64,000 nucleotides of DNA from contig NZ_CP091037.1 of the NCBI RefSeq assembly GCF_021534965.1, positions 1,094,501 to 1,158,500 on the forward strand, read 5' to 3'. Positions 36,964-45,159 of the stretch are shown piece by piece. This DNA comes from Muricauda sp. SCSIO 65647 (GTDB taxonomy: Bacteria > Bacteroidota > Bacteroidia > Flavobacteriales > Flavobacteriaceae). Numbering within the stretch: position 1 is the stretch's first letter; each line of letters starts with the position of its first letter. Under the pieces are notes generated by a model. The model made no database searches. It saw only the letters and a list, made by a program, of their open reading frames with translations, and had not been told where the DNA came from. Position numbers and translations under genes: made by a program.

Positions 36964-38133
36964 TCAATGGGACTGGGCAAACCTTTTCAAGCGTTTGAGA
37001 CCCTCTTCCAATTCGTCCCATGATTTGACACAGGTAAACCTAACATAATTTTCGCCAAATTCACCAAAGGAAGACCCGTGGACTATGGCAACCGACTCTT
37101 TTTCAAGAAGTTGCTCAGTAAAATCATAAGAACTTGTTCCCAATTGGGAAATATCGACCCATGCGTAGAACCCTCCTTCGGGGCGATGACATTTCAAGCC
37201 CTTGATGCCATCAATGTAATCGGTACAGTAAAATACCTTTTTCTCCCATTCCAACCAGTAGTCGAGCACTTCGTCCTGTGGTTTTCCACAGGCAATGGCC
37301 GCACCGATCTGCACAAACGAATTTACGCTGGTGATCAAATGTTGCTGTAATTTTTCCAACTCCTTGATGATATTCTCACTGGAGTAAATGAAGCCGACCC
37401 TCCAACCCCCCATGGAAAAGCTTTTCGTAAAGCTCATGAGGGTAATGGTTCGATCCTTCATGCCTGGAAGTGTCGCCAGATTGGTATGTTTATGGCCGTT
37501 CCAGACTACTCTTTCATACACCTCATCGGTAATCACGATAAGGTTGTTCTTGATGGCCACATCGGCAATGATTTGAAGATCCTTTTTTGAGTGGACCACT
37601 CCCGTTGGGTTATGCGGGGAGCAAAGTATGATCACTTTTGTTCGCTTGGTAACGGCCTTTTCCAAATCGTCCTTGGTCCACCTAAAACCATTTTCAGCCT
37701 TTAAGGGTACCTTTACCGCTTTTCCTCCCAAATAGTGAACCGTTTGGGTGTAACTCACAAAACAAGGATCTTCGACAATGACCTCATCACCTGGATTTAT
37801 ACAGGCCAACAGGCCTATGGTAAGCCCTTGTTTGCATCCCATGGTGGCAATGACCTCCTTCTCGGGGTCGGCATCAATTTTGTTATCGCGTTTTAATTTT
37901 TCGGCTATGGCGTTCCTGTAAATGGTTTTCCCCCTTGCCATGGTTTGATGGGTATCCCCTGCATTTATCGCGGCTATGGTACCACGTGTTATGTAAGCAG
38001 GGGTGGGCTCAAAGGCCCGACCGGCAGAAAAATCGTATACGGCTCTTCCTTGTTCACGAATAATTTGGGCTTTATCTGCAATACCTACCGTTGCTGAAAA
38101 ACTAGAATCTAATACTCTCTTGGATAAATTCAT
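36964..38133 (-). CDS. Class I/II pyridoxal-phosphate aminotransferase
   Basis: About 389 residues, cytoplasmic fold-type I enzyme. Motifs are AGDTHQTMARG, SPHNPTGVVHS (NPTG), ITDEVYERVVWNGH (PLP Asp/Tyr) and LMSFTKSFSMGGWRVGF with the PLP-binding Lys in SFTKS, plus the substrate Arg in ENYVRFTC. It resembles aspartate or aromatic aminotransferases. The start at 38133 is used because an ATG at 38175 lies inside a hairpin that probably ends the upstream operon. It is followed by an amino-acid-type symporter. Confidence 0.9.
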   Translation of the reverse strand: MNLSKRVLDSSFSATVGIADKAQIIREQGRAVYDFSAGRAFEPTPAYITRGTIAAINAGDTHQTMARGKTIYRNAIAEKLKRDNKIDADPEKEVIATMGCKQGLTIGLLACINPGDEVIVEDPCFVSYTQTVHYLGGKAVKVPLKAENGFRWTKDDLEKAVTKRTKVIILCSPHNPTGVVHSKKDLQIIADVAIKNNLIVITDEVYERVVWNGHKHTNLATLPGMKDRTITLMSFTKSFSMGGWRVGFIYSSENIIKELEKLQQHLITSVNSFVQIGAAIACGKPQDEVLDYWLEWEKKVFYCTDYIDGIKGLKCHRPEGGFYAWVDISQLGTSSYDFTEQLLEKESVAIVHGSSFGEFGENYVRFTCVKSWDELEEGLKRLKRFAQSH

Positions 38134-38153
38134 ATTTAAATATTCTTCGTAGA

Positions 38154-38185
38154 ACAAGCGACGATATTGCGACATCGCCGCTTGT
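38154..38185 (-). terminator. Stem-loop between the SusCD-lipoprotein operon and the aminotransferase
   Basis: On the minus strand ACAAGCGGCGAT pairs with ATCGTCGCTTGT (one G-T wobble) around an eight-base loop. There is only a short T-rich tail, so termination may be partial. It directly follows the TTGAGTTAGTT motif and overlaps the alternative upstream ATG of the aminotransferase. Confidence 0.6.
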
Positions 38186-38188
38186 TTT

Positions 38189-38215
38189 AACTAACTCAAA
38201 TAAACTAACTTACTC
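38189..38215 (-). repeat. TTGAGTTAGTT 3'-end motif, copy 2
   Basis: The minus strand reads GAGTAAGTTAGTTTATTT then GAGTTAGTT, 13 bp after the stop of the 38229 gene and 3 bp before a hairpin. See copies at 30871 and 61095. Confidence 0.6.
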
Positions 38216-38228
38216 AAAAAAAGGTTCT

Positions 38229-39356
38229 CTATTTCACCCCAATTCTGATGGCATCCAAAAACACCAGTTCGGATCCCGAGTTATTGCCAATTTGAAGGAC
38301 CAATCTACCGGTCTTCACATTTTGTACAAAAGCATTGAAGGTGACCCAGCTATTTTCAATAACATTTCCGGTACCATCGGGTTGATCGCGCATATCATCA
38401 TTTTCATCACCTCTAAAGGACAGCAACAGTTCGTCACCGTCAGAAGTCCGCCAAAAGACATCAAACTCATCAGAATCTTCCCAACTGGCATCCACAAAAA
38501 AGGTAGAAAGGGTCACCAAAAGAATTTCTGTGCTAGGCGCAATGGTCACTTCATCAAACACTATCTCGGCCAGACCATCTGCATCAGAAGCGACATAGGC
38601 CTGCATTCCATCTTGAAAAAATGGCAGATCCCACTCATCGGGTTCGTTCAACACATTGGTAACTCCCCAATAAAGTGAAGTATCCTCTCCCCCTTCTTCT
38701 CCCGGAATGTACGAGAAATCAAAGCCCAGTTCATCACCCGTGGAAACATAATCGACCGAATTCAGTCCATCTTTATTGATCTGTTCCACACCATCGTCAG
38801 CTTCGTAGTTGTTGGTGGCCCCGGCGGTGGGTTCTTCAAAACTTGTAAATGCAATAATATCGAGATTTTTGGTACGATCTTCCACCGAGGCCGTAAAAAC
38901 CCCACTCCCTTCCGCCAAACGTAACCCTCCCGATACTCCTGACACTTCGAACATCACGGAATAATCTTTAACCTCTTCGGTAACATTGGGTATCAATCTT
39001 ATGGTCGGATTGTTGCTCCCCGCAGAAATAGACAGTGATATTTGACCCGAAGCACCATCTGGTTCGGTAACAAAATCAACTCCATAAACAGCGTTCTCCA
39101 AGGTCAGGTCTATGGTAACATTTGCACTTTCGTTAAGGGTGAAGCCTACGGAAAAAGGTACTGAAATAGCCTCTCCTTCATCTTCAAAAACCGTGGTGGT
39201 AAGCCCATCTGCAATACCGGCCACAAAAGTCTGGCCTTCCCTTGAAACAACTTCATTTACGTCTTCATTGTCACATGAAATAAGCAATACGATCGATGTC
39301 AGTCCTACTAGGATGGAAGAAATGATCGTTGGTTTTAGTTGTATGTACGTATTCAT
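38229..39356 (-). CDS. SusCD-associated lipoprotein, putative surface binding protein
   Basis: About 375 residues. The start at 39356 gives a lipoprotein signal, SILVGLTSIVLLISC, with lipidated Cys followed by DNEDVNE. An open frame reaching back to 39497 would overlap the SusD gene and has no signal function. The N-terminal third is a Calx-beta-like domain (ITVPFSVGFTLN-like ISVPFSVGFTLNESANVTID; LENAVYGVDFV; SAGSNNPTIRLIPNVTEE). The rest is an acidic beta-sandwich (TSLYWGVTNVL, AEIVFDEVTI, LVTLSTFFVDASWEDSDEF, LVLQIGNNSGSELVFLDAIR) resembling carbohydrate-binding folds. Position third after SusC and SusD is that of a SusE/F-type protein. Confidence 0.75.
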   Translation of the reverse strand: MNTYIQLKPTIISSILVGLTSIVLLISCDNEDVNEVVSREGQTFVAGIADGLTTTVFEDEGEAISVPFSVGFTLNESANVTIDLTLENAVYGVDFVTEPDGASGQISLSISAGSNNPTIRLIPNVTEEVKDYSVMFEVSGVSGGLRLAEGSGVFTASVEDRTKNLDIIAFTSFEEPTAGATNNYEADDGVEQINKDGLNSVDYVSTGDELGFDFSYIPGEEGGEDTSLYWGVTNVLNEPDEWDLPFFQDGMQAYVASDADGLAEIVFDEVTIAPSTEILLVTLSTFFVDASWEDSDEFDVFWRTSDGDELLLSFRGDENDDMRDQPDGTGNVIENSWVTFNAFVQNVKTGRLVLQIGNNSGSELVFLDAIRIGVK

Positions 39357-39381
39357 TTTTCTGCTTTTAGTTTGTACCTTA

Positions 39382-40854
39382 TTAGTAGCCATCATTCTGG
39401 ACCATATTTGGATTTCCGTTGAACTCTGCCAGCGGAATTGGCCAAGCATACAGGAAAGTAGGATAATCCAAATTACAGATATCCGCTGAGCAATCATTTC
39501 TGGTGAATCCCCGTTGCAATCGCTTCAGATCGAACAAGCGGTTTCCCTCAAAGGCCATTTCCTTTCTACGCTCGGTTATGATATCTTCAATAAGCTGGTT
39601 ACCGCTCGAAGTGATGGGTGATGCATTGGCCCTTGAGGTAATGCTATTGACCAGGTCAAGGGCAACGGCTTCCTGCCCATTTCGAGCCTCAATCTCGGCT
39701 TTCATCAGAATCAATTCGGTAAGCCGAATCACCGAGTAGGGCGTATCATCGGGTGCTGCCCCAAAATCTCCAGGGTATTTGAACACATGTTGATCGGTGT
39801 TCTCTACTTTGTACCAATTCAAACGGAGGTCTTGGGTCTCGTACAAATCAAACAGATCACCGGAAATTGCATGTGCGGCGTTGCCATTATTGGATGTGTA
39901 GATGTCAATTATGGACCTGTTGGTGGTAATGCTGGCCCCAGCCTCGTTCACGTATAATTGAAAGATACTTTCAGGGGTTACAATCGCTGTTCCGGCCCAC
40001 TCATTGATGAATTCCAAATCTCCCAAACCAGAAGATGGGTAAAGTCCCGTTGTATATTGGGTCACCAGACTATAACGCCCTGAGTTGATGACCTGATTGG
40101 CATCACTGAGCGCATTGGCATAATCAGTGATGTAGAAATACATTTTGGCCCTTAGGCTCAATGCGGAAAAATAGTTGATGAAATAGAAATCGTCTCCCGG
40201 TCTATCTATGGCATTGCTGTTTTGAAGATCAGGCAATGCCTCGTTGAATTCTTGAAAAATAAATCCGAAAACTTCCCCGGCGGTGTTTCTTGCTGGTTGG
40301 TTGGTCACGCCTGTCGAGGTTACAATGGGTACTCCGGGATGGGATTGATCCGAAGTAAAGTTATAGTCCTGTGCGAAAACCTGCATCAAGCAGAAATAGG
40401 CATAGGCCCTTACGACTCTTACTTCGGCAATGGCCTGGGTCTTAGCTTCGTCTGACATATCACCGACCGCATCGATGTTTTCAAGAAAAGTATTGGAATT
40501 GTTGATGAGCACATAGGCATCATCCCACAATATACTGGTGGTGTTTGCATTCAGGTTCAACAGATAAGCATGGGGCAATCTGTCACTGTTTGCCCCGGCA
40601 TCTTCCCTATCTGAGGGGATCTTGCCATTGTCTGAAGCTGCATCGCCAATGACGGCAAAATCTGTTCCGTACATCCCTTTGAGCTTTATTGAGGTATAGA
40701 TACCGTTCAAAGCGGCCAATGCACCATCTTGGGTCTGAAAAACCGATGAGGAGGCCACTTGGGTCTCGGGTTCAATATCCAAATAATCTTCACAGCTCCA
40801 TATGAACAATAATATGAGCGTTAAAAATGTATATGCTTTAACTAAAGATTTCAT
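39382..40854 (-). CDS. SusD/RagB-family surface lipoprotein
   Basis: A 490-residue protein with lipoprotein signal TFLTLILLFIWSC (lipidated Cys, then EDYLDIEP). SusD core features are ALNGIYTSIKLKGMYG, AEVRVVRAYAYFCLMQVFAQ, LSLRAKMYFYITDYANALSD and the C-terminal IITERRKEMAFEGNRLFDLK. It starts 10 bp after the SusC stop. In this locus its ligand may be a peptide rather than a glycan, because no glycosidase is encoded. Confidence 0.95.
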   Translation of the reverse strand: MKSLVKAYTFLTLILLFIWSCEDYLDIEPETQVASSSVFQTQDGALAALNGIYTSIKLKGMYGTDFAVIGDAASDNGKIPSDREDAGANSDRLPHAYLLNLNANTTSILWDDAYVLINNSNTFLENIDAVGDMSDEAKTQAIAEVRVVRAYAYFCLMQVFAQDYNFTSDQSHPGVPIVTSTGVTNQPARNTAGEVFGFIFQEFNEALPDLQNSNAIDRPGDDFYFINYFSALSLRAKMYFYITDYANALSDANQVINSGRYSLVTQYTTGLYPSSGLGDLEFINEWAGTAIVTPESIFQLYVNEAGASITTNRSIIDIYTSNNGNAAHAISGDLFDLYETQDLRLNWYKVENTDQHVFKYPGDFGAAPDDTPYSVIRLTELILMKAEIEARNGQEAVALDLVNSITSRANASPITSSGNQLIEDIITERRKEMAFEGNRLFDLKRLQRGFTRNDCSADICNLDYPTFLYAWPIPLAEFNGNPNMVQNDGY

Positions 40855-40864
40855 AGTGCTATTT

Positions 40865-43801
40865 TTAAAAGGTTAAGTTGGCCGCAAAGGTTATGGTCCT
40901 GGGAATTGGATATGCCTCAGATGTGGGGTCGAATCCTGGAAAGTCGGTTATTGTCCACAAATTTTGACCGCTCAATCTAAAGGACATACCGTCCAAGCCC
41001 AATTGTCGTACTACCTCAACAGGCAAATTGTAGCCCAATGTTATGTTCTGAAGGCGCACATAGGAGGCATCATGTAAAAACCGTGTGCTTTCGAAGCCCC
41101 CATTGGGATTGTTCAGCCGCACCCTGGGGATATCGGTTATGTCTCCTGGCTGTTGCCAACGGTTCAGTGCTATTGCCCATTGGTTCGCAGGGAAGTTCTG
41201 TCCATCTCCATTCAAGGTTTCCCCCAAATCAAAATACTCTTGGTTTCCTTCATTGAAGAAAAACATAAAGGACAGACTCAGGTCTTTGTAGGTGAAGGTA
41301 TTTGTGATACTTCCATAGGTGTCGGGACTTCTTTGACCGACCACCGCCCTGCTTTCCTCACCGTCATAATCTGGGGTTACGTTGCCATTGACATCCAAAT
41401 ACAATGGGTCGCCCGTGGCAGGATCTACCCCTTCATAACGTTGGTAAAAGAAATTATCAGATCGTCCGCCTTCTTGCCAGATGCGATCGCTAAAGACCAC
41501 TTCTTGGGGCAATTGTCTTATTTCCTGATCGTAAAAAGCTATGTTGGCATCGGTTCGCCATGAAAAGTTTTGACTTCGCAGAATGTAGGCGGCCAATGAG
41601 ATCTCAAAGCCTGTATTCAATAGTTCCGCATCAGAATTCACGGCCTGTTCCTCAAATCCTGTGGTTAGTGACAATGGAAGTTCAAACAACAAGTCTTCGG
41701 AAATCCTCCTGAAATAATCCACGCTACCGCTCAACCTATTGTTAAAAAGATTGAAGTCCAAGCCAATATCCAATTGTAGGTTTTTTTCCCACTGCAAACT
41801 TCTGTTGGGTGGAAAGGAAACGGTTATACCGGGCAAAAAATCAGTTGGGTTCAGTGCATAATCCCTACCTAGACTGAACAGGTCTCTCCACAGAAAGTTG
41901 CCGAAATTATTGTTTCCCGAAGAACCGTAGCTTGCTCTCAATTTAAGGTTGTTCACCAGTTCAGAATCTGAAAACAGGTCTTCAGAAAGGATATAGCTGA
42001 GCCCCACGGCACCAAACGTACCCCAACGGGTATCTGGCCCAAAATTCGAGGCTCCATCCCTCCGTAGGGAACCTTCCAAAAAGATCTTGTCTTTATAATC
42101 GTAGTTGATCCTTCCAAAAAAACCGGCCACGGCACTTCCATTGAAGCCCGATTCAATATCAGAAGGGTCTATGGGGCCCGAGGCGAGTCCGACATCGTTA
42201 AGATTTGCAAATGTGAACCCTCTTCTTGACACCTCAAGCAGGTTGCTCCGGAACCTCGTGGTCTCAAAGCCTGCCTTTATACCCAGTGAATGGTCTTCAC
42301 CGATATCGGTCGTGTAGGCCAACGAACCCACAAAGTTGAAGGTGTTTTCAGAGGTGCGTTCCTCCAGTGCGTTTCCACCCTCGGTCTCCGCCAGATAGGT
42401 TTTACCTATGGTTTCCTTAAAAATTGAGGTGTTGTAGTAGTAATTTCCCAGAGCTTCGCCACGCAATTTCGGCGTAAAATTGTATCCCAAATTCAAGGTG
42501 GCATTGATGCTCCAGCTCTCAACATTGTTTGAATTTAAGGCTGCCGAAGCCACAGCATTGTGCTGGGCATTGCTGGGAATGTCAAAATTATACCCAGAAC
42601 CCACCAATTCGGGATTCGTATCGGGTTGCCCAAATATGGGTTCGGTAGGTGCGGTGTTAAAAGCACCCGAAAGTTGGCCCGATCGGCCCGTTTCAGAAAT
42701 AAGATTGTCCCTATTTCTGTAATTCAATTGCATATTTCCCCCAATGTCAATTTTGTCATTTAGATTATGGTCGATACTCAAGGTTCCGGTGACCCTTTCA
42801 AAACCAGTACCTACCACGGTCCCTTTTTGTTCGGTATAGCCGAGACCTGTATAAAAAGAGGTCTTGTCATTGCCCCCCCTGGCCGAAAAGTCATATTTTC
42901 TGAAAGATCCCGTTTGAAAAACCTCGTTCACCCAATCGGTATCAAAAGCTTGGCTTATGGGAAGAAAAAAACCTGTCGAAGGGTCGTCTGGGTTTCTTCC
43001 ATCATTGATCAAGGCCTCCCTGTAATACTCAACGTACTCTGCGGTATTCATCAACCTAAAATTGTTAGGGTTGGTATTCTCGGTAAAACCGATTTCAGTG
43101 TTTAGGGAAAAAGCAGTCTTTTGATTTCTTCCTTTTTTGGTAGTGATCAAGATGACCCCATTGGCCGCCCTAGATCCATAAATTGAGGCAGATGCAGCAT
43201 CCTTTAAGACATTTACAGATTCAATATCATTAGGGTTGATCTGGGAAAGCCCGCCATTGAAAACAGCACCGTTCAACACAATTAGCGGATCATCGCCTGC
43301 CAAGAGCGACCCTATTCCCCTAATCCTGAATTCGGCACCCTCACCTGGTTGCCCATTGCTTTCAAATACCTGGAGGCCAGGGGCAAGCCCCTGTAAAGCG
43401 TTGGTGAAGTTTGATAGGGGCTGTGCTTGAATTTCATCGGTGGTCACTACCTCCAAAGCCCCGGTGAGCGCTTTTCGGGTCGAAGTACCAAAAGCGACCA
43501 CGACCACTTCATCCAATTGGTTCAAATCCCGAACCATGGTGACATTGATCACATTGGATGCAACTGGCACTTCCAGGGTTTTAAAACCCACATAGCTCAC
43601 CACCAAGATATCTCCCTGATCGGCCATAATGGTGTAGTTGCCATCAAAATCTGAGACCGTACCTACTGTGGTCCCTTTTACCAAAATCGATACCCCTAGC
43701 AAGGGTTCTCGGTTTTCAGAAATAATTTTTCCCGTGACCCTGTTCTGAGCCATTAAAAAGCCACTGGAAAATAACATCACGATAAATAATCTGAGCTTCA
43801 T
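40865..43801 (-). CDS. SusC/RagA-type TonB-dependent transporter (no STN domain)
   Basis: A 978-residue outer-membrane importer. The signal peptide MKLRLFIVMLFSSGFLMA is followed by a carboxypeptidase-like domain (VTGKIISENREPLLGVSILV; FDGNYTIMADQGD), a plug (LDEVVVVAFGTSTRKALTGA; VLKDAASASIYGSRAANGV) and a barrel ending in ITFAANLTF. It lacks an STN domain, so it is not expected to signal to an ECF sigma factor. The adjacent divergent regulator-like gene is the candidate controller. First gene of the operon running to at least 38229. Confidence 0.95.
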   Translation of the reverse strand: MKLRLFIVMLFSSGFLMAQNRVTGKIISENREPLLGVSILVKGTTVGTVSDFDGNYTIMADQGDILVVSYVGFKTLEVPVASNVINVTMVRDLNQLDEVVVVAFGTSTRKALTGALEVVTTDEIQAQPLSNFTNALQGLAPGLQVFESNGQPGEGAEFRIRGIGSLLAGDDPLIVLNGAVFNGGLSQINPNDIESVNVLKDAASASIYGSRAANGVILITTKKGRNQKTAFSLNTEIGFTENTNPNNFRLMNTAEYVEYYREALINDGRNPDDPSTGFFLPISQAFDTDWVNEVFQTGSFRKYDFSARGGNDKTSFYTGLGYTEQKGTVVGTGFERVTGTLSIDHNLNDKIDIGGNMQLNYRNRDNLISETGRSGQLSGAFNTAPTEPIFGQPDTNPELVGSGYNFDIPSNAQHNAVASAALNSNNVESWSINATLNLGYNFTPKLRGEALGNYYYNTSIFKETIGKTYLAETEGGNALEERTSENTFNFVGSLAYTTDIGEDHSLGIKAGFETTRFRSNLLEVSRRGFTFANLNDVGLASGPIDPSDIESGFNGSAVAGFFGRINYDYKDKIFLEGSLRRDGASNFGPDTRWGTFGAVGLSYILSEDLFSDSELVNNLKLRASYGSSGNNNFGNFLWRDLFSLGRDYALNPTDFLPGITVSFPPNRSLQWEKNLQLDIGLDFNLFNNRLSGSVDYFRRISEDLLFELPLSLTTGFEEQAVNSDAELLNTGFEISLAAYILRSQNFSWRTDANIAFYDQEIRQLPQEVVFSDRIWQEGGRSDNFFYQRYEGVDPATGDPLYLDVNGNVTPDYDGEESRAVVGQRSPDTYGSITNTFTYKDLSLSFMFFFNEGNQEYFDLGETLNGDGQNFPANQWAIALNRWQQPGDITDIPRVRLNNPNGGFESTRFLHDASYVRLQNITLGYNLPVEVVRQLGLDGMSFRLSGQNLWTITDFPGFDPTSEAYPIPRTITFAANLTF

Positions 43802-43842
43802 TCCACATCGTATTAGTTAGTTATCAGAGGCATAAAAATCAT

Positions 43843-43873
43843 CCAAAAAACCAATTCCACCTCCATTTTTTGG
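43843..43873. promoter_or_regulatory. Inverted repeat in the divergent promoter region upstream of susC
   Basis: CCAAAAAA (43843-43850) and TTTTTTGG (43866-43873), perfect eight-base arms with 15 bases between them, 42 bp upstream of the SusC start. Possible operator for the divergent unknown protein at 43916. Confidence 0.45.
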
Positions 43874-43887
43874 AAAAAAGAAAATTA

Positions 43888-43906
43888 TTTCAGAAATTTT
43901 CTGAAA
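43888..43906. promoter_or_regulatory. 19-bp palindrome just upstream of the 43916 gene
   Basis: TTTCAGAAA (43888-43896), central T, TTTCTGAAA (43898-43906): perfect nine-base arms. It ends 9 bp before the ATG at 43916, a position fit for an autorepression operator. It is AT-rich, so chance is not excluded, but the G/C positions are symmetric. Confidence 0.5.
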
Positions 43907-43915
43907 ATATTTACT

Positions 43916-45055
43916 ATGAAACGTTCTAATAGTGAAAGCGCAGAACTGATCAAAAAGACCGTCGATTACTTGAAATTGCAGAAAATCTCGCAGCAAGAAA
44001 TTGAAAGCCGGTTAAACTATACTTCCCTGAGCAAAGCCAAAAACCATGACCGATACCCACAACCGGTCATTGAAAAAAAAACCAGAAACGAACTCTTGGA
44101 AGAGTTAATGTCTGAATTTTCCCTGATCTACAATCCGGCAACCGATAGAATTGAAAGAAAAGGTGACGTTACCATTACCCCAGATTTAAATGATGTACAA
44201 TATTACATCATGCATTACTACGCCTTTGCTAGGGGCGTTGTGGACCGGGCTTTGGTAAAGGTGATCAATAAACGCAAGGTAGTAATGGACTATCGGATTC
44301 AAGAGCATTGGGAAGGTACCTATACGGTCATTGAAAACTATACTTTTATCGAGGTCACCAAAATGGGGTACACAACTCCGGTCAAAAAGTTGATTTCCCT
44401 TTTTTCAGGAACCATGAAGTATGGCCACGATTATCTTTTAGGAACCTACAGTACTGTAAAACGTGATGGCTTTCCTGCTGCAGGTCGTATCATTCTTGAG
44501 CGATGCTCTGATGAAAACGCTGCAAAAACCAAATTGGAAACGGCAAGTGATTACCGGATCATGGCCTATTTAAAAGACAATGTTTACATTACCAAACTGC
44601 GGACCCCGAACACACTTGACGAAATAGTATCCACACACCATTTTCATTACTTAAAGCTTGTTGGCGACTATAAATTCATCTATCCAGCTGACAACGGAAC
44701 CATGAACGCCATTGACCTTAGCATTGAAAAAGACTTTTCGGCACATATGGAGATCAACCAAGTAATCTATAATGGATATGCAAGCTTTGTGAACATCAAC
44801 ACCCTGAATATTCGGTTTACTAGAAAAAACCAAGACAGTATCTCTATCAGCAAACAAATTCTCAATCTGCATATCAACGTTCGAAGACCGTTTGAGGGGT
44901 ATGTCTATAGCTGTTCCTCATCAAGCCCTATTATCCATGCAGAACCTAGCTCTTTTATTTCATATTTGGTCTTGAAAAAAAAGTACAGGCCAGAAGTCTT
45001 GAAACAACTCAAACCAGAGCTACTCATGGCAAAAAGGATTGAATCTCTAGTTTAA
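43916..45055 (+). CDS. Unknown cytoplasmic protein with HTH-like N-terminus, putative regulator of the adjacent SusCD locus
   Basis: A 379-residue protein, no signal peptide or transmembrane segment. Family not recognised. Residues about 8-40 (ELIKKTVDYLKLQKISQQEI then ESRLNYTSLSKAKN) have the length, hydrophobic pattern and QQEI...S-L-SKAKN layout of an XRE-like helix-turn-helix. The remaining 330 residues form a Tyr-rich, beta-type ligand-binding-like part (VQYYIMHYYAFARGVVDRAL; IQEHWEGTYTVIENYTFIEV; GDYKFIYPADNGTMNAIDLS). It diverges from SusC across 114 bp that contain two inverted repeats. I infer a one-component regulator; the DNA-binding role is unproven. Confidence 0.6.
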   Translation: MKRSNSESAELIKKTVDYLKLQKISQQEIESRLNYTSLSKAKNHDRYPQPVIEKKTRNELLEELMSEFSLIYNPATDRIERKGDVTITPDLNDVQYYIMHYYAFARGVVDRALVKVINKRKVVMDYRIQEHWEGTYTVIENYTFIEVTKMGYTTPVKKLISLFSGTMKYGHDYLLGTYSTVKRDGFPAAGRIILERCSDENAAKTKLETASDYRIMAYLKDNVYITKLRTPNTLDEIVSTHHFHYLKLVGDYKFIYPADNGTMNAIDLSIEKDFSAHMEINQVIYNGYASFVNINTLNIRFTRKNQDSISISKQILNLHINVRRPFEGYVYSCSSSSPIIHAEPSSFISYLVLKKKYRPEVLKQLKPELLMAKRIESLV

Positions 45056-45159
45056 ATGTTAAGGTCAATATTACATTCAGTTAAGTCTTGGAAACCCTTC
45101 CCATGCTGAACAGCACTTGTCATATCGGATATTTCACATCATTTTCTTGAACGCCCTAC

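Noticed and set aside
39357-39497. Longer N-terminus for the SusCD-associated lipoprotein
   Set aside because: It overlaps the end of the SusD gene and hides the clear lipoprotein signal that begins at 39356.
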